A stretch of DNA of 64,000 bases from Pseudomonadota bacterium. Lineage in GTDB: Bacteria > Myxococcota_A > UBA796 > CAJQPC01. A program made the translations under genes and the position numbers. Positions 26,063-35,474 of this stretch are shown one piece after another (the stretch's first letter is position 1; each line of letters opens with the position of its first letter). The notes under the pieces were generated by a model that saw only the letters and a list, made by a program, of their open reading frames with translations, searched no databases and was not told the origin of the DNA. Where the stretch lies: assembly GCA_024228935.1 (NCBI GenBank), contig JAAESX010000059.1, positions 62,001-126,000 of the forward strand, written 5' to 3'.

Positions 26063-27796
26063 ATGGTACTCCTCGCCCTGGCCTGCACGCCCACCCACTA
26101 CTACCCCGCGGACGAGGACCCCTCGGACTCCGACCCGGCGTCCGACTCCGCCCCGGATTCGGACTCGGACACCGGCGAGCGCGGCGACATCTCGCTCGAG
26201 AGCGGCGACCCGATCGAGCTCACGGACACGTACCGAGGCGACTTCGCCGAGTGGATGGACGCCGAGATCCTGGAAGACGGGCGCGCCGCCATCGTCGGCG
26301 TCACCGGGTTCGCGATGTACGACACGGTCAGCCGCGAGGTGCTGCACCTGCCCGAGGGCCATGGCGACGGCCGCGCCTACCGCGTCGCTGTCGACGGCAC
26401 GACCGCCTGGGTGGGCACGCGAGCGGACCAGATCCGCAAGTACGACCTCTCCGGGGACGACCCCGCCCAGGCCGACCTCGGGCCGAACAGCCGCCCCCTC
26501 GGCAGCGCGTACCACGAGGACATCTCTGCGGACGGCGGGCTGGTCGCGCTCGCGGGCATCGACCAGGGCCTCTACCTGCTGGACGACGACGCCAACGTCC
26601 TGAAGGTCATCGCCGGCGACGCCGTCATCGGCACCAAGGTGGTGGGCGACCGCGTCTACTACACCGACGGCCAGGAGCTAGTGCTGCTCGACGTCACCTA
26701 CACCGACCAGCCCGTGGAGCTCGACCGAATCGAGCTGCGCGGCACCGGCCGGGACATCGACGTCGAGGGCGAGCACATCGTCGTCGCGATGGGCGGCTCG
26801 GGCGCGGACGTCTTCAAGGTCGTCGACGACGTCCTGAGCAAGAAGGGCCAGCTCGACCTGCCCGGCTCGGCATTCGGGGTCGACGTCGACGGGGACTGGG
26901 CGTGGATCGCCGCCTGGGAGGTCGTCGGGCTCGCCTGGCTCGGCGAGGGCGGCCCTATCATGGTCGGCCACGAGGACCCCGAGCAGAGCGCGATGGGCCT
27001 GGGCGCCCGCGACGGCGTCGCGCTGATCGGCGACTGGCAGAACATGACCGTGATGGAGCGCACCGGCGACAAGATGGGCCCCGAGGTCCACCCGCCGGGA
27101 CCGATCCTCTACCAGTCCGGAAACGACGCCCCCCTGCCGATGGTCTGGACCAACTTCGGCGCCGAGACGCTCGAGATCACGCTCCAGGAGGCGGGCCTCG
27201 AGCTGTCCGAGACCGAGCTCAGCCTCGAGCCCGGCGAAGGCAAGCTCGTGACCATCACCCTGGGCAACAGCGCGACCTCGCAGATCGCCTGGTCCTCGAA
27301 CGACCCGGACGAGCCGACCGGCCAGGTCCTGGTCGACACCGCCAACACCGGGCTCGGCACCGAGCACCCGGAGATGACGCTCTCGGGCTTCGTGCCACCG
27401 AGCCAGAGCGTCGAGACGTACAGCCTCTCGGACTACGCCGGAAAGCCCGTGTTCATCGGGTACTGGACCACCTGGTGACCGGTCTGCAGTCTGGAGGTTC
27501 CAGACGTCGAAGACGCCATCGACAACCGCTACGGTGACGCCGTGCAGGTCCTGCTCGTGAACTACGAGGAGTCCTTCGACGTCGCCTATGGGTTCGCGAG
27601 CGAGTCGGGCATCGAGTCCCCGGTCCTGCTGGACTCGGAGGGGACCTACTACAACAGCTACGACATGTCACGGTTCCAGGCGTACGCGCCCTTCCCGCAA
27701 CACATCATCGTCGATGCCGACGGCCTCATCCAGTACACGAACCGCCAGTACGACGCGGACGCCATGTTCGACGTCCTCGACACACTGGTGGAGTAG
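26063..27796 (+). CDS. putative selenocysteine-containing thioredoxin-fold lipoprotein
   Basis: I read one 577-residue gene through an in-frame TGA at 27476-27478 (residue 472). MVLLALAC is an 8-residue lipoprotein signal; an Asp/Ser-rich linker follows (~16-35). Residues ~45-340 look like an LVIVD-type beta-propeller, ~350-430 like a Hydin/choice-of-anchor domain (LPMVWTNFGAETLEITL). The tail is TlpA-like: GKPVFIGYWTTW, then TGA, then PVCSLEVPDVEDAI, an alpha/beta core, and FPQHIIVDADGLIQY with the cis-Pro. The TGA replaces the first Cys of CxxC, giving UxxC. Both sides of the TGA are in the same frame. The related gene at 40360 has WATWCGPC at this position. A SECIS-like hairpin follows immediately. 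The alternative is a nonsense mutation of a Cys codon (TGC or TGT). Confidence 0.8.
27479..27514 (+). promoter_or_regulatory. bacterial SECIS-like hairpin after in-frame TGA
   Basis: Upper stem GTCTGGA (27489-27495) pairs perfectly with TCCAGAC (27499-27505) around a GGT loop; a lower 4-bp helix GTCT/AGAC (27482-27485 with 27511-27514) is separated by a small internal loop. The loop begins 17 nt after the TGA and with G, which fits the published bacterial SECIS pattern as I recall it (loop 16-37 nt after UGA, G in the first two loop positions). It is inside the coding sequence, as bacterial SECIS elements are. Confidence 0.65.
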
Positions 27797-28849
27797 CTAC
27801 TCGACCCGCCAGGTGTCGCCACCGAGCAGCAGGTTGTCCAGCGTGGCGCTGTCCCCTGCGAGCTCCTTGGCCTGCTCGACCTGCGCGTTGAACGCGGCGT
27901 CGTAGGGCAGCCGTTCGACCGCGTAGAGGACACCCATCGGGACCGGGAAGTCCGGGTAGTCCATGGCCACCAGCATCCCCGCCATGAACGGGCTGGTCTC
28001 ATCGTGGACCAGACAGTCCGCTTCGCTGTACTCGCCGCCGAGCTCGACGACCTTCGGCGTGAGTCCGTCCAGCACGATGCCCTTGGGGGCGTCGCCGGTG
28101 CCGAACGTCATCGGCTTGCCGTGCTCCAGGAACAAGCACCGCTCGGCCCGCAGCTTCCGATCGGTGATCGAGCTGAACGCACCGTCGTTGAAGATGTTGC
28201 AGTTCTGGAAGATCTCCACGAACGAGGTGCCCGCATGGGCCTCGGCGCGAGCGAGCGTGGCTCGCAGGTCCTTCGCGAACACATCGACCGAACGAGCCAG
28301 GAACGAGCCACCGGAGCCCAGCGCAAAGCGGAGCGGAACGAAGGGCGCGTCGATGCTCCCGAGCGGCGACGACTTGGTCTTCTTGCCGACCTCGGAGGTC
28401 GGGCTGTACTGACCCTTGGTCAGGCCGTAGATGCGGTTGTTGAACAGCATCGCGACCAGGTCCACATTGCGGCGGAGCAGGTGGGCCAGGTGGTTTCCAC
28501 CGATGGACAGGCCGTCGCCATCACCCGTGATCATCCAGACCGACAGGTCCGGGTTCACACACTTCAACGCGGTCGCGAAGCCGGGGGCGCGACCATGGAT
28601 GGTGTGGAACCCGTAGGTGTTCATGTAGTACGGGAACCGGCTGCTGCAGCCGATCCCGGACAGGACCGCCACCTCGTGAGGCGGCTTGCCAATGTCCGCG
28701 AGCACGGTCTGCACCTGGCTCAGGATCGAGTAGTCGCCGCAGCCGGGACACCAGCGGATCGTCTGATCCGACATGAAGTCCTTCTTCTTGAAGGCAGGCG
28801 GATCCTCGGTGGCCGCGGTCTCGTCGATGGGGGCTTCGTAGACGGACAT
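27797..28849 (-). CDS. korB: 2-oxoglutarate/2-oxoacid:ferredoxin oxidoreductase, beta subunit
   Basis: A 350-residue cytoplasmic subunit that binds thiamine diphosphate and a 4Fe-4S cluster. The ATG at 28849 shares its A with the TGA of korA. IRWCPGCGDYSIL supplies the first cluster cysteines and LSGIGCSSRFPYY the third. The TPP/Mg motif is ITGDGDGLSIGGNHL through to MLFNNRIYGLTKGQYSPTS, and that last block is typical of KorB. Length is normal. With KorA it would oxidise 2-oxoglutarate to succinyl-CoA using ferredoxin. Its stop codon directly abuts that of the convergent selenoprotein-like gene. Confidence 0.92.
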   Translation of the reverse strand: MSVYEAPIDETAATEDPPAFKKKDFMSDQTIRWCPGCGDYSILSQVQTVLADIGKPPHEVAVLSGIGCSSRFPYYMNTYGFHTIHGRAPGFATALKCVNPDLSVWMITGDGDGLSIGGNHLAHLLRRNVDLVAMLFNNRIYGLTKGQYSPTSEVGKKTKSSPLGSIDAPFVPLRFALGSGGSFLARSVDVFAKDLRATLARAEAHAGTSFVEIFQNCNIFNDGAFSSITDRKLRAERCLFLEHGKPMTFGTGDAPKGIVLDGLTPKVVELGGEYSEADCLVHDETSPFMAGMLVAMDYPDFPVPMGVLYAVERLPYDAAFNAQVEQAKELAGDSATLDNLLLGGDTWRVE

Positions 28850-30690
28850 CAGAGCGCCTCGGAGATGGCAGCGCGAATCTCGCTGACCTTGAAGGGGAGT
28901 CCCTGGACCTTCGGGACGGAGATGACCTCGAGCAGGTACTTCTCGCGGATCAGCTTGCTCAGCTGACCGAGGTTGAGCTCGGGCACGACGACCTTGTCGT
29001 AGCGCGCCAACACCTCGCCGAGGTTCTTCGGGAAGGGGTTGATGTAGTTCAGGTGACCGTGTCCGACCGTGTGGCCCTCGGCCCGCATCTGGAGCGTGGC
29101 CTGGCGAATGGCACCGAAGGTCGATCCCCAACCCAGGACCAGGACACCCGACTGGGAGCCCTCGACCTCGAGCGGCGGGATGATCTCCTGCAAGCGCGCG
29201 ATCTTCTCAGCGCGGATGCGGCACATCTTCTCGTGGTTCTCGGGCACGTAGCTGACGTTGCCCGTCCGCTCGTCCTTCTCGAGCCCGCCGATGCGGTGTT
29301 CGAGCCCGGGGGTGCCCGGAGTCGCCCAGGGCCGCGCCAGGGTCGCCTCGTCGCGGACGTAGCCCAGGAACGCACCGTCCGGGTTGTTGTTCTCAGTCAC
29401 CTGGCGGTTGCCCAGATCGGGCAGCGTCGAGGGATCCGGGACGCTCCACGGCTCGGAGCCATTCGCCAGGTAGCCGTCCGTGAGCAGGAGCACCGGGCCC
29501 ATGCAGTGCAGCGCCAGCCGCACCGCCTCGAAGGCCATGTGGAAGCAGTCGCTGGGCGTCGAGGCGGAGACGACCGCCATCGGGGCCTCGCCATTCCGCC
29601 CGTACATCGCCTGGAGCAGATCCGACTGCTCGGTCTTGGTCGGGAGCCCCGTGCTGGGACCGCCGCGCTGGACGTTCACGATCACCAGCGGGAGCTCCGT
29701 CATCACGGCCAGTCCGAGCGCCTCGCCCTTCAGCGCAAGGCCCGGGCCGCTGGTCGTCGTGAGCCCGATGGCCCCACCCCAAGACGCGCCGATGGCCGAG
29801 CAGACCGCGGCGATCTCGTCCTCGGCCTGGAACGTGGTGACGTCGTACTGCTTGTACTTCGCCAGCTCGTGCAGGATGTCGGTGGCGGGGGTGATCGGGT
29901 AGCTCCCGAGGAACATCGGGAGCTTGGCCTTCACCGCCGCTGCCACCAGCCCCAGCGCCGTCGCCTCGTTGCCGACGATGTTCCGGTAGGTGCCGGCCGG
30001 CAGCTTCGCCGCCGGGACCTCGTAGTTGCGCTGCAGGAGCTCCATCGTCTCGGCGAAGCTCCAGCCCGCCTCCAGGCACGCCTGGTTCGCCTCGTCGAAA
30101 GGCGCCTTGTTCTTGAACTTCTTGGCGATCCACGCCTTGGTGTGGCTCATGTCGCGGCTGTAGAGCCAGTACGCGATGCCGAGCGCGAAGAAGTTCTTGC
30201 ACCGATCGGCCGCCTTGGTCTTCAGACCCCAGGGCTTCACGGCTTCCTTCGTCAGCGAAGTCAGCGGGACCGGCACGACGAAGTAGTCGTCCAGGGTCCC
30301 ATCCTCGAGCGGGTTCGTCTCGAGGTCGGCCTTCTCGAACTCCCGCGCCTTGAACTTGTCGGTGTTCACGATGACCGTGCCCGCCGTGGTGACCTTGTGG
30401 AGGTTCGTCACCAGCGCCGCGGGGTTCATCGCGATGAGCATCGCGGCGTCATCGCCGGGCGTGAAGATGTCCAGGCTGGAGATCTGGAGCTGGAAGCCCG
30501 AGACACCAGCGCGCGTGCCGGCAGGAGCGCGGATCTCCGCGGGGTAGTCGGGGAACGTCGCCAGGTCGTTCCCGGCCAGCGCCGACGTGTTGGTGAACTG
30601 GGTGCCGGTGAGCTGCATGCCATCGCCACTGTCGCCTGCGAAGACGATGGTGACGCTGTCGATGCGCTCGGTGTTCGTGGTTGCCTGCAT
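28849..30690 (-). CDS. korA: 2-oxoglutarate/2-oxoacid:ferredoxin oxidoreductase, alpha subunit
   Basis: A 613-residue fused gamma-alpha subunit. Residues ~1-190 are the gamma domain (VTIVFAGDSGDGMQLTGTQF; FPDYPAEIRAPAG). The alpha domain follows, with IVGNEATALGLVAAAVKAKL, GSYPITPATDILHELAKYKQ and VQRGGPSTGLPTKTEQSDLL, all diagnostic for KorA-type enzymes. AAGGAA lies just upstream of the ATG. It is the first gene of korAB, overlapping korB by one base. Fused gamma-alpha KorA proteins of about this size are standard in many aerobic bacteria, where they run the TCA step oxidatively or support carbon fixation. Confidence 0.93.
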   Translation of the reverse strand: MQATTNTERIDSVTIVFAGDSGDGMQLTGTQFTNTSALAGNDLATFPDYPAEIRAPAGTRAGVSGFQLQISSLDIFTPGDDAAMLIAMNPAALVTNLHKVTTAGTVIVNTDKFKAREFEKADLETNPLEDGTLDDYFVVPVPLTSLTKEAVKPWGLKTKAADRCKNFFALGIAYWLYSRDMSHTKAWIAKKFKNKAPFDEANQACLEAGWSFAETMELLQRNYEVPAAKLPAGTYRNIVGNEATALGLVAAAVKAKLPMFLGSYPITPATDILHELAKYKQYDVTTFQAEDEIAAVCSAIGASWGGAIGLTTTSGPGLALKGEALGLAVMTELPLVIVNVQRGGPSTGLPTKTEQSDLLQAMYGRNGEAPMAVVSASTPSDCFHMAFEAVRLALHCMGPVLLLTDGYLANGSEPWSVPDPSTLPDLGNRQVTENNNPDGAFLGYVRDEATLARPWATPGTPGLEHRIGGLEKDERTGNVSYVPENHEKMCRIRAEKIARLQEIIPPLEVEGSQSGVLVLGWGSTFGAIRQATLQMRAEGHTVGHGHLNYINPFPKNLGEVLARYDKVVVPELNLGQLSKLIREKYLLEVISVPKVQGLPFKVSEIRAAISEAL

Positions 30691-30760
30691 TCGGTTCCTT
30701 CAGGGACTTCGGGGGCGGATTCGTAACCCGTTGGGATCGGCCTGCGAGTAGGTTGCAACG

Positions 30761-32404
30761 GTGCTCCTGACCCTCCTGGCCTGCAACGGGCTCGACACCA
30801 CTCCGCTCCCGGACCTGGTCGTCGACTCACCGCCCGATGTGGGCGATTCCACACCGTCCGACCCACCCGTCGAGGACCCCGGCTTCCCGGAGCTCGGGGA
30901 CACCGTCGACATCGTCCACGTCACCCTCCTCAGCAAGGACATGGAGTACGCGGACACGGACGACACGCTGACCCTCTGCATCACGCCTGGGTCATGCCAC
31001 ACACTCGCCAAGCCCGACTGGGACGACAACGAGCGGGCCATCGAGGACGTGTTCGTGTTCGAGGATGTCAGCGTTCCACGATCCGACGTGAGCACGCTGA
31101 CGCTGTCGATCGACGACGGCGGCGACCAGTACAAGACCGCCTGCATCGCGGTCTCGCTCGACGGCGCTCCACTGCACTGCAGCCAGCCCGACCTGAAGCT
31201 CGGCACCGACGACGACGACGAGCTCCAGTCCCTCGACCTGGAGCCCGGCCTCGACTGCATGGGGTGCTGGACCACCCCGCTCACGCATGGCCCCATCCTC
31301 GGTCCGCCCGAGCCCGACGCGGTGAGCTTCTGGTACCGCACCGACGCGACCCGTCAGGTGGTGGTGTCGGTCGGGCCGTCGGCCGACGCGCTCGAGGTGG
31401 CGGCCTACCGCTACCCGCTGGCCGAGGACGACTTCACCGATCGCGTGCGCCTGGAGCTCGCCCCCGGCGACCACTGGGTCGGGCTGACCATCGACGGGCA
31501 GGTCATCGCCCCGTTCCCCGTCAGCGTGGCCGCACCTGACGACACCTTCCGGTTCGCCTTCGGCTCGTGCAGCAAGGACGACGACCAGCCCATCTTCGAG
31601 GTCATCCGCGCCCAGGACCCCGACCTGTTCCTGTTCGTGGGCGACAACCACTACGCCAACAGCGACGACATCGGCACGCTGCGCCAGTGGTACCGCTGGG
31701 CGCACGAGCGCTCCGGCCGGGCCGAGCTGATGGCGACCACGGCCACGCTCGCGACATGGGACGACCACGACTTCGTCGGCAACAACACGGACGGGACCGA
31801 GCCGGGCAAGGACGTCGCACTGCGCGCGTTCCGCGAGTACTGGCCGAACCCGTCGCACGGCACCGCCGAGACGGGCGGGGTCTTCACGCGCCACCGCATC
31901 GGCGAGGTCGAGTTCTTCCTGCTCGACGTCCGCTACAACCGCGTCGAGGACGAGGTCTTCCTGGGCGCGGGCCAGACCACGTGGCTGGTCGACGCCCTGC
32001 ACGACTCACCGGCGACGTTCAAGTTCATCGCCTCGGGCAGCCAGTTCACGCCCGAAGGCAGCAGCGACTCGTGGGCGAACTACGACGACGAGTACGACGC
32101 GCTGATGACCGCCATCGCCGACGTGCCCGGCGTCATCCTGCTGTCCGGCGACATCCACCGCAGCGAGTTCCGCCTGAACGAGGGCGTCGGATACGACCTG
32201 CCCGAGTGGACCAGCAGTCCGCTCGCGACCAGCAACTCGACGTGCAAGTCCGACGAGGTCTGGCTCGAGTGCTTCGACGACGAGGACTACGTCATCGTCG
32301 TCGACGTCGACGTCGACACCGACCCGACCGCGACCGCGCGGATCCTGAACCAGGACGGCGCAGAGAAGGCCAGCTGGACCGTGAAGTCCAGCGAGCTTCG
32401 GTAG
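30761..32404 (+). CDS. PhoD-like phosphatase lipoprotein
   Basis: A 547-residue lipoprotein from a GTG start; MLLTLLAC gives Cys8, then a Pro/Asp-rich linker (~12-45). An N-terminal beta domain (~48-160) resembles a PLAT/LH2 or calcium-binding C2-like sandwich (VHVTLLSKDMEYADTDDTL). Residues ~180-250 are the Ig-like domain that precedes PhoD catalytic domains. The catalytic part has FAFGSCSKDDDQPIFEVI, LFLFVGDNHYAN, LATWDDHDFVGNN, FFLLDVRYNR and VILLSGDIHRSEF, which supply the Fe/Ca ligands of PhoD phosphodiesterases. It diverges from korAB and is followed 10 bp later by the frameshifted DUF5939 gene. Confidence 0.88.
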   Translation: MLLTLLACNGLDTTPLPDLVVDSPPDVGDSTPSDPPVEDPGFPELGDTVDIVHVTLLSKDMEYADTDDTLTLCITPGSCHTLAKPDWDDNERAIEDVFVFEDVSVPRSDVSTLTLSIDDGGDQYKTACIAVSLDGAPLHCSQPDLKLGTDDDDELQSLDLEPGLDCMGCWTTPLTHGPILGPPEPDAVSFWYRTDATRQVVVSVGPSADALEVAAYRYPLAEDDFTDRVRLELAPGDHWVGLTIDGQVIAPFPVSVAAPDDTFRFAFGSCSKDDDQPIFEVIRAQDPDLFLFVGDNHYANSDDIGTLRQWYRWAHERSGRAELMATTATLATWDDHDFVGNNTDGTEPGKDVALRAFREYWPNPSHGTAETGGVFTRHRIGEVEFFLLDVRYNRVEDEVFLGAGQTTWLVDALHDSPATFKFIASGSQFTPEGSSDSWANYDDEYDALMTAIADVPGVILLSGDIHRSEFRLNEGVGYDLPEWTSSPLATSNSTCKSDEVWLECFDDEDYVIVVDVDVDTDPTATARILNQDGAEKASWTVKSSELR

Positions 32405-32414
32405 CATCCGCTCC

Positions 32415-34043
32415 ATGGCCGACCCCGTTCGCATCCAGTGGGAGCTCCACACCCGCGCCGACCTCGACACCACCTGGCTCCACCTGTCCGACACAGACCG
32501 GTTCAACCGCGTGGCCGAGCTCGGCTTCACGTTCACCGAAGCGCCCGACGACAGCGGCGAGGTCGTCCGCGTCGGGCACATGAACAAGCTCGGGCTGTCG
32601 CTGTCCTGGGACGAGCTGCGTTCGTCTACCGGGCGCCCCACTGGTTCCGGACACGACGCATCTTCCACAGCGGTCCGGCCGCCGAGTTCACCGCCAGCCT
32701 GCGCCTGAAGTCCACGGACACAGGCACCTCGATCCTCTACTCGGTCGAGGTGGTCCCGCGGAACGCGCTCACCTCGCCGGTGGTGGCGATCGAACTGAAG
32801 ACCCAGACGCACAGCACGCTCGACCGGGCCCTGAAGCTGCTCGTGAGCGAGCTGGACGAAGGCGTGGTGCCGCGCGACAAGCCCGCCGGAGCGCTCTCGA
32901 CCAGCGGCGAGAACCGGCTGGTCGAGGGGCTCGCAAAGCTGGACGGTCGGGTCGCACCGCACCTGGCAGACTTCCTGCGCTCGGCCCCGCTGCGCGAGCA
33001 GGCCCGCATCTCCCCGGCGACCCTGGCCGACCGGTGGGGACTCTCGACCGCGGACGTCGCGAGCTGCCTGCTCGAGGCCACCCGCGCCGAGCTCCTGAGC
33101 ATCGCGTGGTCGGTGCTCTGCCCGTCCTGTCGGCAGCCGAAGGCCCGCATGGCTGCAGGCCAGGCCCAGGTCCACTGCCCGAGCTGCAACATCCACTACG
33201 ACGCCACATTCCCCGACTCACTGGCCGTGCACTGGACCCCGCACCCAGCGGTTCGCGATGTGCAGCTGCCCGTGGACTGCATCGGCAGCCCCGCCCTGCA
33301 GCGGCACATCGTCGCCCAGGACGAGGTGCCGGCCGGTGGGGTGCTCGAGCTGAGCGTGGACCTGCCCCCGCGGGGCGTACCGCCTGCGGACCTGGCCGAT
33401 GCGGGGGACCGCGAGCCTGGACGTGTACGACGACGCGCTGCCGACCAGCCTCGAGGTCCGCGCCACGTCCGAGGCGCTGGACCCACCGCTGCTCCGCGCC
33501 GCGCCCGGCCAGCGCTACCTGCGCCTGTCGAACGACAGCAAGCGCCCCCTGCGCATCCTGGTCGAGGGCCGCCCGCGCCCCGCCGGGACGATGACGCTGG
33601 GTCGACTGCTGCAGCACCACCCGGACGCGTTCGACCTGTTGCCCTTCGAGGCCCGCCACGACCAGGTCGAGCGGTGGACCGGCGCGGTGCTCGCCGTGCG
33701 GGGCGACGTCGAGGCCCAAGGGGCGCGGCACGTGTACGAGAGCTCCCAGGGCCAGATCGCGACCTTTGCGACCGCCCAGGCACTCCGCGACCTGGGCGCG
33801 CTCAACGGGATCGGCGTGGGCATCAGCGCCGGCGAGATCCTGGACGTGTCGATCGGCGAGCGCCGCGTGCCCACCGGGCCCGCGGTGGAACGGGCACTGT
33901 CGGCGATGGCATCGACGCCTCGCGGCATCCCGGCGACCCCCGCCGTGATGGACGATGACCTGGACGCCGCCTTCGCCGCGCTCGGGCTGTCGCGCCGGAA
34001 CGCCGGCCTTCCGACACAGACCGCCGCGCACTGGCTCGAGTGA
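32415..34043 (+). pseudogene. DUF5939/nucleotide-cyclase-like protein, two frameshifts
   Basis: Coding sequence runs from the ATG at 32415 to the TGA at 34043 in three successive frames. A base is missing near 32619 (DELR should read on to FVYRAPHWFRTRR) and a base is extra near 33370 in a C/G run (DLPPR should continue to YRLRTWPMRGTASLDVY). The two shifts cancel, so the repaired product is 542 residues. It matches DUF5939, seen N-terminal to adenylate/guanylate cyclases: RIFHSGPAAEF, a zinc ribbon CPSC...CPSC, then a region whose GIGVGISAGEILD and GPAVERALSAMAS recall a cyclase domain. The catalytic metal aspartates and purine-contact residues are not clearly kept. Either sequencing error or a dead gene; the TPR gene downstream overlaps by 4 nt. 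Confidence 0.65.
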
Positions 34044-35473
34044 AGGCCGGGCTCTGGACCCTCGCGGGTCTGTGCCTGATCGCCGGGGCCGCAGCCCTGG
34101 ATCCGGGCCTCGCCCTGGTGGTCGCGATCGTGGTCACCATCGTAGGGGTGAAGGAGTCCGGCCTGTGGGATCGGTTCACGGCACCCGAGATAGGCTCCGC
34201 ACAGATCGCCCCCGTCGTGCCGAAGATCGACGCCACCGGCTGGCGCGCGGTCTTCCTCGGCGCCGGCCGGACCAAGGTCGTGTGCCTGTTCCCCATCCTC
34301 GAGCCCGAGCTGTGGAACCAGGCGCCGCCCGACGAGGTCGACAAGGTCATCCTGTTCGAGGGCCAGGGCCACTCGATGCCGATCGAGCGGGTGAAAGAAC
34401 TGTATGGGGACGACATCGTGCGAGCCCGCGTCATGGGGCTCGTCGAGCTGCCCGGACTGACTCTGGAGCCGGACCACGACTGGGGCGAGATCCTGGCACG
34501 GTGGCGCTCGAGCAACGCGCTGCCGGGCGTCGATCTGTGCTTCGACCGCATCCCACCCGATACAGATGTCGCCATCGGCACGATGAAGGCGGGGATCGTC
34601 CCCGATGTCGATGTCATCCCCCGGCTGAAGACCGTCGTGCTCATCGACGGTGTGGGAGACGGCGACGCCTACGCCACCTTCTGGAGCCACATGGGGGTGC
34701 GCTGCATCGTGACCGGTCGGGTGGCTCAGGGCCCGGTCGTCGACGATCCCGTCGAGGACGCCGACGCGCAGGAACGGGCACTCATCACCCTGCTGCTCGC
34801 GGGCGAAGACGAGGCGTTCGAGCGCATCATGGACGACCGGCCCACAGCACAGTTCCAGCTGGGGGTGCTCCGCTGCGTCCAGCTCCGGTACGGGGAGGCG
34901 CTGGCCGCGTTCGAGCGGGCCGCCGAGGGAGGCATGGCCGAGGCCTGGGCGAGCGTCGCATCGATGCGGCGGATGCAGGGAGACCACCAGGGCGCTCTGG
35001 AGGCGGCACGAGCCGGGGTCGCCGCCATGCCCGGAGACCCCATCTCGGCCCAGGTGCTCGCACACATCGAGAGCGGCTCGGACGACCCCACGGTGCAGCG
35101 CTTCTCAGCCCACGCCAGGCAGGGCCTCGAGCTGGCCGCCGAGATGGCGGACCGGGGCGAGCACGACACCGCACTCAACCTCCTGCGGCGGGCGCGCGAG
35201 CTGGACCCGCGGGACGCCGGCATCTACGCCGAGCACGGCGCGCTGTTGGCGAAGCTCGGGCGCGAGACCCAGGCCGAGGACCTGTACCGCCAGGGCATCG
35301 ACCGCGCCGAGACAGGCGAGATGTTGCGGTTCAACCTCGGGAGCTCGCTCCTTCGCCAGCTCCGCTACGACGAGGCCATCGCCGAGTACGACCGGTGCCT
35401 CGAGGTGCTGCCCGAGTGGGACGGTCCGCGCCTGAACCGCGAGGCGGCGCTCTACGCCCGCGACCAGGTCTAG
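34040..35473 (+). CDS. membrane-anchored TPR protein
   Basis: A 477-residue protein from a GTG overlapping the previous TGA. Two hydrophobic segments at the N-terminus (LWTLAGLCLIAGAAALDPGL and ALVVAIVVTIVGV) form a TM hairpin or uncleaved anchor. Residues ~55-230 form an alpha/beta region without a recognised motif (AVFLGAGRTKVVCLFPI; KVILFEGQGHSMP). Residues ~260-475 are TPRs (GVLRCVQLRYGEALAAFERA; EMADRGEHDTALNLLRRARE; SSLLRQLRYDEAIAEYDRCL). Coupling to the DUF5939 gene suggests they belong to one pathway. I cannot name the middle domain. Confidence 0.8.
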   Translation: MKAGLWTLAGLCLIAGAAALDPGLALVVAIVVTIVGVKESGLWDRFTAPEIGSAQIAPVVPKIDATGWRAVFLGAGRTKVVCLFPILEPELWNQAPPDEVDKVILFEGQGHSMPIERVKELYGDDIVRARVMGLVELPGLTLEPDHDWGEILARWRSSNALPGVDLCFDRIPPDTDVAIGTMKAGIVPDVDVIPRLKTVVLIDGVGDGDAYATFWSHMGVRCIVTGRVAQGPVVDDPVEDADAQERALITLLLAGEDEAFERIMDDRPTAQFQLGVLRCVQLRYGEALAAFERAAEGGMAEAWASVASMRRMQGDHQGALEAARAGVAAMPGDPISAQVLAHIESGSDDPTVQRFSAHARQGLELAAEMADRGEHDTALNLLRRARELDPRDAGIYAEHGALLAKLGRETQAEDLYRQGIDRAETGEMLRFNLGSSLLRQLRYDEAIAEYDRCLEVLPEWDGPRLNREAALYARDQV

Positions 35474-35474
35474 G

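Noticed and set aside
27542..27796. A separate 84-codon thioredoxin-like gene starting at a GTG
   Set aside because: It lacks the redox motif and the first strand of the fold, which are found in the same frame just upstream across the TGA; it is better explained as the C-terminus of the selenoprotein-like gene.
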